Below are positions 44,733 to 54,540 of a DNA stretch of 64,000 bases, piece by piece. The stretch's first letter is position 1. The number at the start of each line of letters is the position of its first letter. Under the pieces are notes generated by a model. It did no database searches and had not been told where the DNA came from. It saw only the letters and a list, made by a program, of their open reading frames with translations. This stretch comes from Flavobacteriaceae bacterium (GTDB lineage Bacteria > Bacteroidota > Bacteroidia > Flavobacteriales > Flavobacteriaceae): assembly GCA_021648265.1 (NCBI GenBank), contig JAKITD010000001.1, positions 102,446 to 166,445 of the forward strand, read 5' to 3'. The position numbers and the translations under genes are program-made.

Positions 44733-46433
44733 TTATTTAAGAACAAGAACTGTTGCTATTCCTATTATTTTCTTCTTATTTTTAAGAACAATCCAATAAC
44801 TTCCATTTGCTAAATGTTCAATATTAACAACTTCATCTATTGTATATTTTTCAATTCTCATTAATTCTTTTCCATTAACATTATAAAATATTAAATCACA
44901 GTCTTTCACCATTTTGGTGTTGAGGGATATACGAAATATATTTTTTGTTGGGTTTGGATATAAAATTATGTTTTTAGTAAATTCTATTTCAGGTGTACTT
45001 AATAAGCCCGTATATTCATAAGCACCAATATCATATTCACCGTGTATAGGTCTTGGATTGCCTTCAAAATCTTCTGTTACACCAACGTTGGTTCCTGAAT
45101 TAATTGCAATAGAGCTATTGGTTAATGAAAAATCGAAACCTGCTTGGTTTTCAAAATCAGGATTTCCTGTTACAGAATTTTCGTCATATCCTGTTACACT
45201 TGTATAACTGTTAAAATCTGAATACGTAAAGGTAGTAAGTGAAGGAAAATAAACGAATAAAGAATCTGATGAGGTAGGTTGATAAATTAGGTTGTAATCT
45301 AATTCATAGGTGCCATTTGCATTATCATAAAACGCATAAATAGAGCGTTGTGCTTCAAAAAAAATATTGTTTTTGATGGATATTGTTCCCGACTGGGCAG
45401 AATTATCACTTATTAGTACATGAATTCCAAAGTAATCGGGGCGTTGTATTCCCCAACCACTACCAGCATACAAACAAGTGTTGTTTTCAAAATGAATTGC
45501 ATCAACTTCTGATGTTTCAGGTTTGCACCAAAACTCGAAAGAAGAAAGTCCGCAATTCCAAATAATATTATTTTGGTATTTAATATTTTGTTGTATTACA
45601 GTTGTTGTGTGATTTTGATTGGTAACACCTGTATCGTAAATTTCCCAAATTTTACATTTTTCAACAATATTGTTTGTGGCGTTTCCCCAAAATTCAACAC
45701 CATTCCCGTATCTAATTGTGCCGTCCATGTTTAAATCTCCACCACCTATATAGGATATTTCGCATGATTTTATGGTGATATTTGAAGTATTTCCTCCTCC
45801 AAATCCGTGAGCTCCACCATATTTTATACTAAGGTTTTCGTAGGTTACAAAATGGGTGTTTTCTTGGTGTATAATATTTGTTCTTAATGCAAGTTCTATT
45901 TCAAAATAGAGGTTTGAAGGGTTTGATGTCGAATATATTAAAAGTTGCCCTGTTAATAAGTCATACCAAAAATCATTTTGGTTTTGCAAATCGGTTTCTA
46001 ACCATTTTTTATAACCAATAATGGTAGCATTATCGAAAATAATATTACCAATATCTGTTGAAAAAACAGCATTGCATTTCCAAATATTTCCATATAGATT
46101 TACCCAATCAGAATTATTATTAAAATTTAAAGACCCTAAAATGGCAGGATATACTCCTTCATCATAAGCCCCATAGTATATATCTGCTGAAATACTCCCG
46201 CTTTTAGGGATAAGTTGACCTCTCCATATTTCATTTCTTTTAAAAAGAATAGAATCGCCCGGAACAAAAGCAAAAGAATTAACTTGAGCTATTGTTTTCC
46301 AAGCTTGTGATATTGTTGTTCCAGTGTTAGAGTCATTTCCACTAATTGTAGATACATAATAAGTTGTTGCGTTACAATTAACAGCAATGAATAAGGTTAT
46401 TGAAACTATTGTTATTAGTGATTTTCTGTTCAT
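44733..46433 (-). CDS. Secreted right-handed beta-helix protein with T9SS type A tail
   Basis: 566 residues with signal peptide (MNRKSLITIVSITLFIAVNC). TYYVSTISGNDSNTG is typical of the start of parallel beta-helix polysaccharide-acting or adhesive proteins, and repeats such as NITIKSCEISYIGGG and FENNTCLYAGSG build the solenoid. The final 80 residues (ILYPNPTKNIFRISL, then IFYNVNGKEL, then LANGSYWIVL) are a type IX secretion tail. It probably binds or degrades a polysaccharide on the cell surface; lyase or hydrolase residues cannot be confirmed by eye. Confidence 0.9.
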   Translation of the reverse strand: MNRKSLITIVSITLFIAVNCNATTYYVSTISGNDSNTGTTISQAWKTIAQVNSFAFVPGDSILFKRNEIWRGQLIPKSGSISADIYYGAYDEGVYPAILGSLNFNNNSDWVNLYGNIWKCNAVFSTDIGNIIFDNATIIGYKKWLETDLQNQNDFWYDLLTGQLLIYSTSNPSNLYFEIELALRTNIIHQENTHFVTYENLSIKYGGAHGFGGGNTSNITIKSCEISYIGGGDLNMDGTIRYGNGVEFWGNATNNIVEKCKIWEIYDTGVTNQNHTTTVIQQNIKYQNNIIWNCGLSSFEFWCKPETSEVDAIHFENNTCLYAGSGWGIQRPDYFGIHVLISDNSAQSGTISIKNNIFFEAQRSIYAFYDNANGTYELDYNLIYQPTSSDSLFVYFPSLTTFTYSDFNSYTSVTGYDENSVTGNPDFENQAGFDFSLTNSSIAINSGTNVGVTEDFEGNPRPIHGEYDIGAYEYTGLLSTPEIEFTKNIILYPNPTKNIFRISLNTKMVKDCDLIFYNVNGKELMRIEKYTIDEVVNIEHLANGSYWIVLKNKKKIIGIATVLVLK

Positions 46434-46552
46434 ATTTTATTTGTCAGCAAATATCTTATCAAGATTAAAATAATTTAACTATTCTCCAAATCAAGACCTT
46501 ACAAGTTTAAAATATGAATGGCTTTTTCTGAAAAAAAAATCATATTAAAAAG

Positions 46553-47266
46553 CTACCTCAACTTCTCCAGATAACTACCAATCACATGCTCCATACCTAA
46601 ATATAAAGATTCACAAATTAATGCGTGACCAATAGACACTTCTAGTAAGTTCGGGATATTCTCATTAAAAAACTGAATATTATCTAAAGATAAATCGTGC
46701 CCTGCGTTAATTCCTAACCCAAGTTTATTTGCTCTAATCGCACAATCTGTATAGGGTTTTATTGCTTTTATATTTCCTAAATCGTATTGTTTTGCAAATT
46801 CTTCGGTATAAAGTTCTATCCTATCGGTTCCTGTTTCGGCAGCTCCTTCAATCATAGCGATGGTTGGATTTACAAAAATGGAAGTACGGATGTTGTTTCG
46901 TTTGCATTCTAAAATTATTTCAGACAAAAAACTTTTATGTTTCACCGTATCCCAACCTGCATTGGAGGTAATTGCATCTACCGCATCTGGCACCAAAGTT
47001 ACTTGGGTGGGTTTGATTTCGAAAACCATATTTAAAAAAGAATCTATTGGATTTCCTTCAATATTATATTCCGTGGTAATAATAGGTTTAATATCATAAG
47101 CATCTTGATAACGAATATGACGTTCATCTGGACGAGGATGTATAGTAACTCCTTCTGCTCCAAATTTTTGAACATCGATAGCCGCTTGTAAAACACTTGG
47201 TGTATTTCCGCCCCGAGCATTTCGTAAAGTCGCAATTTTATTAATATTAACACTAAGTTTAGTCAT
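46553..47266 (-). CDS. pdxJ: Pyridoxine 5'-phosphate synthase
   Basis: 237 residues from the ATG at 47266 (MTKLSVNINKIATLRNARGG); the in-frame Met seven codons upstream at 47287 is less likely. VTIHPRPDERHIRYQD carries the catalytic and phosphate-binding residues, and TDRIELYTE and LGINAGHDLSLDN are typical. It condenses deoxyxylulose 5-phosphate with 1-amino-acetone-3-phosphate to give pyridoxine phosphate. It is divergent from the CBS gene, with a TATTTTTG box (47292-47285) 19 bases upstream. Confidence 0.97.
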   Translation of the reverse strand: MTKLSVNINKIATLRNARGGNTPSVLQAAIDVQKFGAEGVTIHPRPDERHIRYQDAYDIKPIITTEYNIEGNPIDSFLNMVFEIKPTQVTLVPDAVDAITSNAGWDTVKHKSFLSEIILECKRNNIRTSIFVNPTIAMIEGAAETGTDRIELYTEEFAKQYDLGNIKAIKPYTDCAIRANKLGLGINAGHDLSLDNIQFFNENIPNLLEVSIGHALICESLYLGMEHVIGSYLEKLR

Positions 47267-47284
47267 CGTATTTTTTTTGAAATC

Positions 47285-47292
47285 CAAAAATA
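47285..47292 (-). promoter_or_regulatory. Possible -7 box for pdxJ
   Basis: TATTTTTG on the minus strand, 18 bases before the pdxJ ATG. No TTG at the usual distance, so the call is moderate. Confidence 0.35.
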
Positions 47293-47349
47293 CAATTTGA
47301 ACTATGGTTTTACCGCTATTTTTTAAGTATTTTGCAGAAAATATCTATT

Positions 47350-48006
47350 GTGAATATACAACAATACATAATTAATGATATAAAACCTTTTAATGTTTCA
47401 ACTAACATTTTAGAGGTTCAAAATACTTTTAATCAGCTTACTTACTCTCATATACCTATTCAAAAAGATGGAATATATTTAGGTAGTATATCTGAAAATG
47501 ATGCCCATTGTTTTGAAGGAACCAAACAAATTGAAGATTATTTATATTCTTTGGAGCCTTTTTTTGTACGAGAAAACACTAATTGGCTGGATATTTTAGA
47601 AGCTTTTGCACTTCACAACTGCAATATTATGCCAGTTCTAGGAAGTGATAATAAATACCTAGGATATTACGAATTAAGAGATGTAATGTCCTTATTTAAT
47701 AATACTCCTTTTTTAAATGAAGCAGGCGGAATTATTGTTATTGAAAAAGAACAACGCGATTATTCCTTTAGTGAAATTTGCCAAATAGTAGAATCTAACG
47801 ACGCAAAAATATTAGGTGTATTTATTTCAAAAATGGACGGTGCTATTGTTCAAGCAACTGTAAAAATTGGACATACAGGTATGAATGCAATCGTACAAAC
47901 TTTTAGAAGGTACGGTTATCAAGTAATATCAAAACACGAGGAAGATAAATTTATTGAAGAGCTTAAAGAACGTTCTGATTATTTAAATAAATACCTAAAT
48001 ATATAA
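47350..48006 (+). CDS. CBS-domain protein
   Basis: 218 residues from a GTG at 47350 (MNIQQYIINDIKPF); a longer TTG start at 47332 adds six residues and is less favoured. Two CBS motifs are visible in the first 130 residues (FNQLTYSHIPIQKDGIYLGSI and NCNIMPVLGSDNKYLGYYELRD), followed by a C-terminal region (IVIEKEQRDYSFSEI). CBS pairs usually bind adenosyl ligands. It ends 2 bp before nadK, so a regulatory link to NAD metabolism is conceivable but not shown. Confidence 0.85.
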   Translation: MNIQQYIINDIKPFNVSTNILEVQNTFNQLTYSHIPIQKDGIYLGSISENDAHCFEGTKQIEDYLYSLEPFFVRENTNWLDILEAFALHNCNIMPVLGSDNKYLGYYELRDVMSLFNNTPFLNEAGGIIVIEKEQRDYSFSEICQIVESNDAKILGVFISKMDGAIVQATVKIGHTGMNAIVQTFRRYGYQVISKHEEDKFIEELKERSDYLNKYLNI

Positions 48007-48008
48007 GT

Positions 48009-48893
48009 ATGAAAATAGGTGTTTACGGTCAGTTTTATCATGAGGATTCCGAAATATATATTCAGTATATTTTGGATGTCCTTCAGAAAAAAGAAGTAGA
48101 AATATTTGTTGAAGAAAAATTTCTAAAAAGCATCAATAAACATAAAGACATTTCTAAAAACTACTCAAAAGTTTCTTCTTTTAAAACCATTGATGCTAGT
48201 TATGATTTTTTCTTGAGTATTGGTGGCGATGGTACTTTACTAAAATCTGTCACTTATGTACGCGATTTAGGAATTCCAATTATAGGAATTAACACAGGAA
48301 GACTTGGGTTTTTGGCAACCATTCAGAAAGAAGAAATTACAGAAAGTTTATCACAAATACTAAACGGAAATTATTTTATATCAGAACGCAGCTTACTTTC
48401 TATTTCAACAAGTCCTAAAATAGATGAAATAGTTCCTCTAAATTTTGCTTTGAATGAAATTGCGGTGAATAGAAAAAACACCACCTCGATGATTAAAATA
48501 GAAACCGAGGTTAACGGCAAACACCTAACCTCATATTGGTCCGATGGATTAATAATATCTACGCCAACAGGATCCACAGGTTACTCCTTAAGTTGCGGCG
48601 GACCCATTATAGAACCCAATACCAATAGTTTTGTAATTACGCCCATTGCACCACACAATTTAAATGCAAGACCTCTTGTAATTCCAGATAATTACACGGT
48701 GACTTTAAAAGTTTCGGGCAGAGGGAAATCACAATTGGTGTCACTAGATTCAAGAATTGCGACTATTAAAAATAACACTATAATTACCATAAATAAAGCT
48801 TCATTTTGCATAAAATTAGTTCAGTTATCTGAAGATAGTTTTATAAAAACCCTTCGTAAAAAATTGCTGTGGGGAGAAGACAAACGAAACTAA
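48009..48893 (+). CDS. nadK: NAD kinase
   Basis: 294 residues with the NAD kinase GGDG motif (LSIGGDGTLLKS), NTGRLGFLA, and TPTGSTGYSLSCGGP. It phosphorylates NAD to NADP. It starts 2 bp after the CBS gene, and the unit probably continues in the same direction toward the envelope genes. All main active-site segments are intact. Confidence 0.97.
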   Translation: MKIGVYGQFYHEDSEIYIQYILDVLQKKEVEIFVEEKFLKSINKHKDISKNYSKVSSFKTIDASYDFFLSIGGDGTLLKSVTYVRDLGIPIIGINTGRLGFLATIQKEEITESLSQILNGNYFISERSLLSISTSPKIDEIVPLNFALNEIAVNRKNTTSMIKIETEVNGKHLTSYWSDGLIISTPTGSTGYSLSCGGPIIEPNTNSFVITPIAPHNLNARPLVIPDNYTVTLKVSGRGKSQLVSLDSRIATIKNNTIITINKASFCIKLVQLSEDSFIKTLRKKLLWGEDKRN

Positions 48894-48979
48894 TCTATTT
48901 TTCTACAATATTATTCGCTAAAATTTGTTAATCATCTGAGACTATTTTGCATATAGCCCCGAGATACTAAGTTTATTAT

Positions 48980-48987
48980 TATATTTG
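48980..48987 (+). promoter_or_regulatory. Possible -7 box before the DUF6089-like gene
   Basis: TATATTTG, a full TAnnTTTG match, 15 bases before the ATG at 49003. No well-placed TTG, so only moderate support. Confidence 0.4.
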
Positions 48988-49002
48988 CAAACTTTTACTT
49001 TT

Positions 49003-49695
49003 ATGAAGTTATATACAGTTATATTTTTTATATTACTAACGCCTTTACTAATGCAATCTCAAACTTATGAGATTGGTGGTTTTGTTGGTGGTGCTAATTT
49101 TATTGGTGATGTTGGAAGCACAAGCTACATTGCACCTAAAACCCCTGTAATTGGAGCACTTTTTAAATGGAACCGTAGCGAGAGGCACGCTTTTAGAGGA
49201 TCCATTACTTTTGCAAGAATAGAAGGAGATGACCAAGACTCTCATGAAAGCAGACGTAATGAAAGAGATTATAAATTTGAAAATAACTTAATTGAAGTTT
49301 CAGTTGGAATAGAATTTACTTTTTGGGAATTCGAAATGTATAGCGGAAAACCTGCCTCGGCACCTTATTTATATACTGGAATAACTTATTTTAGATATAA
49401 CTCATTAATAAAAAAATCAAATAATGACATTGTAGAATATAATAAAGCTGGTTCCTTTTCAATACCTATGACGGTAGGTTACAAAACTACACTCGGAAGA
49501 AGATTTATACTGGCTGGAGAAATTGGAGCCCGATATACATTTACTGACAATTTAGACGGAAGCAATCCTAGAAAAGGATCTGAAGAAGAAGATTTATTAA
49601 GTTTCGGAAACCAAAACAACAACGATTGGTATGTATTTACTGGAATTTCATTAACTTATACCTTTGGAAGAAAACCTTGTTATTGTAATTTTTAA
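49003..49695 (+). CDS. DUF6089-like outer membrane beta-barrel protein (PorG-like)
   Basis: 230 residues from the ATG at 49003 (MKLYTVIFFILLTPLLMQSQ, a good signal peptide); a TTG at 48985 is an in-frame upstream alternative. The mature protein starts TYEIGGFVGGANFIGDVG and contains repeated strand pairs (SVGIEFTFWEFE, PYLYTGITYFRY, GISLTYTFGR), fitting an eight-stranded barrel. Proteins of this type are found beside uppS-bamA in Bacteroidota and include PorG, a T9SS barrel component. The exact role here is inferred. Confidence 0.8.
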   Translation: MKLYTVIFFILLTPLLMQSQTYEIGGFVGGANFIGDVGSTSYIAPKTPVIGALFKWNRSERHAFRGSITFARIEGDDQDSHESRRNERDYKFENNLIEVSVGIEFTFWEFEMYSGKPASAPYLYTGITYFRYNSLIKKSNNDIVEYNKAGSFSIPMTVGYKTTLGRRFILAGEIGARYTFTDNLDGSNPRKGSEEEDLLSFGNQNNNDWYVFTGISLTYTFGRKPCYCNF

Positions 49696-49701
49696 TATTT
49701 A

Positions 49702-50445
49702 ATGTCACTACTAAACAAAATAGATAAGTCCAAGTTACCCAATCACATTGCTATAATTATGGATGGCAATGGACGGTGGGCAAAAAAAAGAGGCTTTTTA
49801 AGAAACTTAGGACATAAAAGTGGCGCTAAATCAGTAAAACAAGTTGTAGAAGCTTGTACAGAAATTAATGTTAAATTTTTAACACTCTATGCTTTTTCTA
49901 CAGAAAATTGGAATCGACCAAAATTAGAGGTAGAATTACTAATGAAACTTTTAATTTCTTCGTTAAAAAAAGAGTTAAATACACTTCAAAAAAACAATAT
50001 AAAGCTAATTACTATTGGTAATCAAGAATCATTACCAAACAAGGTGCTTAAAGAGTTATCCTACGTAATTGAAAAGACAAAAAACAACAATCAACTAACG
50101 CTAACACTTGCTTTAAGTTATGGCTCAAGAGAAGAAATCATAAAAACTATTAAAGAGATTAGTCTTAAAGTTAAAAATAACCTAATTTCGCCCGAAAATA
50201 TTGACATATCGATAATTAATAATCATCTTTACACGCGAAATTTACCGGATGTAGATTTATTAATACGCACCAGTGGTGAACAACGTATTAGTAATTTTTT
50301 ACTTTGGCAAATAGCGTACGCTGAATTATATTTTACCGATGTACTTTGGCCAGATTTTAGTAAAGAAAATTTATTTGAAGCAATATTAAATTATCAAAAA
50401 AGAGAACGAAGATTTGGAAAGACCAGTGAACAAATTAACGAATAG
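49702..50445 (+). CDS. uppS: Isoprenyl (undecaprenyl) diphosphate synthase
   Basis: 247 residues with all cis-prenyltransferase regions: IAIIMDGNGRWAKKRG (catalytic Asp21), LTLYAFSTENWNRP, and DLLIRTSGEQRISNFLLWQ. It builds the C55 lipid carrier for peptidoglycan and surface polysaccharides. It follows the DUF6089-like gene by 6 bp and overlaps the bamA start by about 20-32 bases. Confidence 0.97.
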   Translation: MSLLNKIDKSKLPNHIAIIMDGNGRWAKKRGFLRNLGHKSGAKSVKQVVEACTEINVKFLTLYAFSTENWNRPKLEVELLMKLLISSLKKELNTLQKNNIKLITIGNQESLPNKVLKELSYVIEKTKNNNQLTLTLALSYGSREEIIKTIKEISLKVKNNLISPENIDISIINNHLYTRNLPDVDLLIRTSGEQRISNFLLWQIAYAELYFTDVLWPDFSKENLFEAILNYQKRERRFGKTSEQINE

Positions 50446-53014
50446 TCCACTTTTATATATTCACAAAAAGTTTTATAGTATTCTATTTTTTACAATACTA
50501 TCTATTTACAGCATTACGGCACAAACGCTAAATAGCGACACAAAATACACCATTAACTCGATTACCGTAACAGGGGCGCAAAGTTTTAACGAAAAAACAG
50601 TAATTGCTTTTACTGGTTTAAAAGTTGGAGACCGTATTTATGTCCCAGGTGAAAAATTAAGTGAGATAACTAAAAAACTTTGGGAACAAGGATTGTTTAG
50701 CGATATCGCTTTTTACGTAACCAATATTGTTGGCGATAAAGTAGATCTAGAACTTTACATTATCGAACTGCCTAAAATAAAAGACGTTACCATTGTTGGA
50801 ATTAAAAAAGGAAAGAAAAAAGACATTATTAAAGACAACAATCTTAAAGCAGGGGTAAAAATCACAAAAAACTTAATAACCACAACAAAAAATTATATCA
50901 AGAAAAAATACCAAGAAGAAGGGTATTTAAATACACAAGTCGATATTATCACAGAACCTTATGCAGACTCGTTAGGAATTGAATATTCTAAACATTTTAC
51001 GGTTAAAATTGATAGAAAGGAACGAGTAAAGATTTCTTCATTAGAGTTTGAAGGAAACGATGAACTATCAGATAAAAAACTGAAAAGTGCAATGAAAAAC
51101 ACCAAACAAAAAAACTTTTTTAGAGTTTGGAAGAGATCTAAATATACAGAGAGTACATTTTCTGAAGACAAAGAAGCACTGCTTAATAAGTATAGATCTA
51201 GCGGTTATAGAGATGCAAGAATTATTAGTGATACAATTATTAATGAAAACAAAAAAAACATTGTATTAAAGCTAAAAATTGAAGAGGGGAAAAAATATTA
51301 CTTCGGAAAAATTAATTTCATCGGAAATAGTGTTTACAAAAACTCACAACTAAGAAGAGTACTTGGAATTGCTGAAGGAAACACCTACAATGGTGTTCTT
51401 TTACAAGAAAGAATTGAAGACGCAGCAAACCCAGAAGCAAACGACCTTACCAACCTATACCAAAATAATGGTTATTTATTTTCAAGAATTAATCCAGTAG
51501 AAGTTGCAGTAAGAAATGACACTATCGATTTTGAAATTAGAATCCATGAAGGGAAAATTGCTTATTTTGATCATGTTACCATAGTTGGTAACGACAAAAC
51601 TAACGATCACGTAATATATAGAGAATTAAGAACCCGTCCCGGTCAAAAATACAGCAAACGAAATGTAGTAAGAACCATTAGAGAACTTGGCCAGTTAGGA
51701 TATTTTGACCCAGAACAACTATCTCCAAATTTCAAAAATGTAGATCCAAACAACGGCACGTTAGATATGGAATATTCTGTAGTTGAAAGAGGATCAAGTC
51801 AGATTGAACTACAAGGAGGTTATGGAGGAGGAGGATTTGTAGGGACTCTAGGATTATCTTTCAACAATTTTTCATTACGAAACATATTTAATAAAGATTC
51901 ATACCATCCTTTACCAATGGGTGATGGTCAAAAACTATCCATTAGAGCACAAGGAAGTAGGTTTTACCAAACGTATAGCTTATCCCTTGTTGAACCTTGG
52001 CTTGGAGGAAAAAAACCAGTTCAGTTTAGCACTTCATTCTCTCATACCATTCAATACCTCTTTGATTTTAGGACAAATACAGTCGACAAAGACAGAAGGT
52101 TCCTTATAACAGGTGGATCTGTTGGTTTAGCAAAAAGATTAAAATGGCCAGACGATTATTTTACACTTTCACATGCAGTTAGCTACCAACACTATAATTT
52201 AAAAAATTATAATACTGGCTTGTTTACTTTTGGTGATGGACAATCAAATAATTTAGCATATACAATTGCTTTAACTAGAAACAACACCGCTACCAATCCA
52301 ATTTTTCCAATGTCTGGATCAGAATTTAGTGTTTCAGCAAAATTAACATTACCATATTCTGCTTTTAGCAGTACAGATTTTGAAGCATTAAAAAACGAAA
52401 GAGAAGAACTGCAAGAAATAACTCAATCAGAACCAGGATTTGTAGATGCAACTGAAAGAATTGGTGAAATTGATCAAGAAAGGTTTAGATGGTTAGAATA
52501 TTACAAACTAAAATTTAAAGGTACGTGGTACACACGCGTAATGGGTAAATTAGTTTTACGTCCAAGTGCCGAATTTGGATTTTTAGGTGCTTACAACCAA
52601 GATAGAGGAGTCCCTCCTTTCGAACGCTTTTTTGTAGGAGGAGACGGTTTAGGAGCTTTTAGTTTAGATGGTCGTGAAGTTATTGCTTTAAGAGGTTATC
52701 CTAATCAAGGACTATCTGGTCTTGATGGAAATCCAATTTATAATAAGTTCTCTTTAGAATTGCGTTACCCAATCACTTTAGCTCAATTAGCTTCAATATA
52801 TGTACTTACCTTTGCGGAAGGTGGAGCTGCCTATGATAATTTCAGAAATTACAATCCTTTCCAATTAAACAGGTCTGCTGGTGCAGGATTACGTATATTT
52901 ATGCCAGCATTTGGATTATTAGGAATTGATTTTGCTTACGGATTTGACCCAGTTCTTGGAGGATCTCAACCAAACGGATGGGAAACTCACTTTATAATTG
53001 GACAACAATTTTAA
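50426..53014 (+). CDS. bamA: Outer membrane protein assembly factor BamA
   Basis: About 862 residues from a GTG at 50426 (MNKLTNSPLLYIHKKFYSI); a TTG at 50414 is the alternative. A signal peptide ends at SITAQ. About five POTRA domains (residues 35-440) precede the 16-stranded barrel, and the final segment holds ELRYPITLAQ and ends in IIGQQF with a C-terminal aromatic. It folds beta-barrels into the outer membrane. The early part overlaps the end of uppS. Confidence 0.95.
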   Translation: MNKLTNSPLLYIHKKFYSILFFTILSIYSITAQTLNSDTKYTINSITVTGAQSFNEKTVIAFTGLKVGDRIYVPGEKLSEITKKLWEQGLFSDIAFYVTNIVGDKVDLELYIIELPKIKDVTIVGIKKGKKKDIIKDNNLKAGVKITKNLITTTKNYIKKKYQEEGYLNTQVDIITEPYADSLGIEYSKHFTVKIDRKERVKISSLEFEGNDELSDKKLKSAMKNTKQKNFFRVWKRSKYTESTFSEDKEALLNKYRSSGYRDARIISDTIINENKKNIVLKLKIEEGKKYYFGKINFIGNSVYKNSQLRRVLGIAEGNTYNGVLLQERIEDAANPEANDLTNLYQNNGYLFSRINPVEVAVRNDTIDFEIRIHEGKIAYFDHVTIVGNDKTNDHVIYRELRTRPGQKYSKRNVVRTIRELGQLGYFDPEQLSPNFKNVDPNNGTLDMEYSVVERGSSQIELQGGYGGGGFVGTLGLSFNNFSLRNIFNKDSYHPLPMGDGQKLSIRAQGSRFYQTYSLSLVEPWLGGKKPVQFSTSFSHTIQYLFDFRTNTVDKDRRFLITGGSVGLAKRLKWPDDYFTLSHAVSYQHYNLKNYNTGLFTFGDGQSNNLAYTIALTRNNTATNPIFPMSGSEFSVSAKLTLPYSAFSSTDFEALKNEREELQEITQSEPGFVDATERIGEIDQERFRWLEYYKLKFKGTWYTRVMGKLVLRPSAEFGFLGAYNQDRGVPPFERFFVGGDGLGAFSLDGREVIALRGYPNQGLSGLDGNPIYNKFSLELRYPITLAQLASIYVLTFAEGGAAYDNFRNYNPFQLNRSAGAGLRIFMPAFGLLGIDFAYGFDPVLGGSQPNGWETHFIIGQQF

Positions 53015-53052
53015 TAATGGCACGATATTTTCTAAACATACAACTAACAACT

Positions 53053-53934
53053 ATGAAAACAAAAAAGTTACTACTTATTACCCTTACCCTGTTGTCTTTT
53101 ACTTTTGTAGCAAACGCTCAAAGAGGAGTTAGAATTGGTTATATTGACATGGAATATATTTTAGAAAATGTTCCAGAATACAAAGAAGCTTCCATTCAGT
53201 TAAACGGAAAAGCACAACGTTGGAAAAAAGACATTGAAAAGAAAAATGATCAAATTGAATTAATGAAAATTAATTTAAGTACCGAAAGAGTTCTTCTTAC
53301 CACAGAACTTATTGAAGAAAGAGAAGAAGATATTACGATTCTAGAAGACGAAATGCTTAAATACCAACAAGACCGTTTTGGACCAACTGGAGATTTATTT
53401 ATTCAAAGACGACAATTAGTACAACCTATACAAGATCAAGTTTTCAATATTGTACAAGAAATTGCAGAAAATAAAAAATACGATTTTATTTTTGATAAAT
53501 CTGCGGATATTGTAATGCTCTTTTCAGCAGACAGACATGACATTAGCGATATTGTATTACGAAGTATAAACAGAACTGCTAAAAGAAAAGAAGCTACTTC
53601 TAAAAGAGAGAAAAAAGAAATTGAACGGACAGAAGACTTATCCTTAGAAGAAGACGCTGCGGTTACAGAAAGAGAAAAAGCAGTTGAAGATAAAAAAAAT
53701 GAAAGAGAAGCTGCTATGGATAAACGTAAAAGAGTTCGTGATTCTATAAGAGCAGTAAAAAAAGCTGAGTACGAAGCAAGAAGACAAAAATTACTTGATG
53801 AACGTCAACGTAAAAAAGATTCTATAGCAGAAGCAAGAGCTAATAATAACTCAAATAACAATCCTACTGAAAATGAAGAAGAAGATGAAAATAATGGAGA
53901 AGGATCAAATAACAACGGAACCAAAGAAGATTAA
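53053..53934 (+). CDS. OmpH/Skp-family periplasmic chaperone with long charged tail
   Basis: 293 residues from the ATG at 53053 (MKTKKLLLITLTLLSFTFVANAQ, a clean signal peptide); upstream in-frame Met codons lie inside the end of bamA and are unlikely. RIGYIDMEYILENVPEY is the Skp-type start, followed by a coiled coil and the YDFIFDKSADIVMLFSA strand pair. After residue 180 comes a roughly 110-residue tail, very rich in Lys, Arg and Glu and then Asn, not present in the second copy. It probably guides unfolded outer membrane proteins to BamA. Confidence 0.92.
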   Translation: MKTKKLLLITLTLLSFTFVANAQRGVRIGYIDMEYILENVPEYKEASIQLNGKAQRWKKDIEKKNDQIELMKINLSTERVLLTTELIEEREEDITILEDEMLKYQQDRFGPTGDLFIQRRQLVQPIQDQVFNIVQEIAENKKYDFIFDKSADIVMLFSADRHDISDIVLRSINRTAKRKEATSKREKKEIERTEDLSLEEDAAVTEREKAVEDKKNEREAAMDKRKRVRDSIRAVKKAEYEARRQKLLDERQRKKDSIAEARANNNSNNNPTENEEEDENNGEGSNNNGTKED

Positions 53935-53972
53935 TTAATAACAAATAACACCTAAATTTAATACACATTATC

Positions 53973-54473
53973 ATGAAAAAAATGAAATCATTATTCGTAG
54001 CAATTTTATTATTTATCGGAGCTACAAGTTTTGTAAATGCACAAACAAAAGTTGCTCACATAGACACTAATGCACTTGCTGAGGCAATGCCTGAAATGAA
54101 AGCTGCCCAATCGCAATTAGAAAAACTTCAAAAAACCTACGACACTGAAATTAAAACTTTAGTGAAAGAATTTGATACAAAAATCAAACAATACGAAGTA
54201 GAAGCTGAAAGCAAAACTGCTGAAGAAAATGCAAAACGTGCTGAAGAAGTACAAAGTATGCAACAAAATATAAACGCTTACCGTCAAGGTGCTTTAGAAG
54301 ATCTTCAGAAAAAACAAGAAGATTTAATTGCTCCTATCTTTGAAAAAGCACGTACTGCTATTCAAAAAGTAGGAAGAGCACAAGGATTTCAATATGTTTT
54401 AGATTCTAGCAGTTTATTACTTGCTGAAGGAAAAGACCTATTAATTGATGTAAAAAAGGAATTAGGAATCTAA
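53973..54473 (+). CDS. OmpH/Skp-family periplasmic chaperone
   Basis: 166 residues with signal peptide (MKKMKSLFVAILLFIGATSFVNAQ) and the compact Skp layout: VAHIDTNALAEAMPEM strand and helix, an alternating charged coiled coil (about 50-120), then FQYVLDSSSLLLAEG. It is a shorter paralogue of the upstream gene and has the usual family length. It is closed by a terminator hairpin at 54499-54530. Confidence 0.93.
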   Translation: MKKMKSLFVAILLFIGATSFVNAQTKVAHIDTNALAEAMPEMKAAQSQLEKLQKTYDTEIKTLVKEFDTKIKQYEVEAESKTAEENAKRAEEVQSMQQNINAYRQGALEDLQKKQEDLIAPIFEKARTAIQKVGRAQGFQYVLDSSSLLLAEGKDLLIDVKKELGI

Positions 54474-54498
54474 TTTTTATTTTTTTATAACTATTTTC

Positions 54499-54530
54499 AA
54501 AACTGCTTTCCTTTTGGTAAGCAGTTTTTT
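54499..54530 (+). terminator. Terminator after the second OmpH/Skp gene
   Basis: Arms AAAACTGCTT and AAGCAGTTTT (54499-54508 and 54519-54528) with a 10-base loop and trailing Ts. The murI ATG at 54541 follows only 10 bases after the T run, so any murI promoter must overlap the hairpin or the skp end. Confidence 0.75.
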
Positions 54531-54540
54531 ATTTTATACA

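Noticed and set aside
52978..53052. Upstream ATG start for the first OmpH/Skp gene
   Set aside because: It sits inside the end of bamA and adds residues before a clear signal peptide starting at 53053.
54514..54540. Upstream TTG start for glutamate racemase
   Set aside because: It falls inside the terminator hairpin of the preceding gene, and the ATG at 54541 gives a normal N-terminus.
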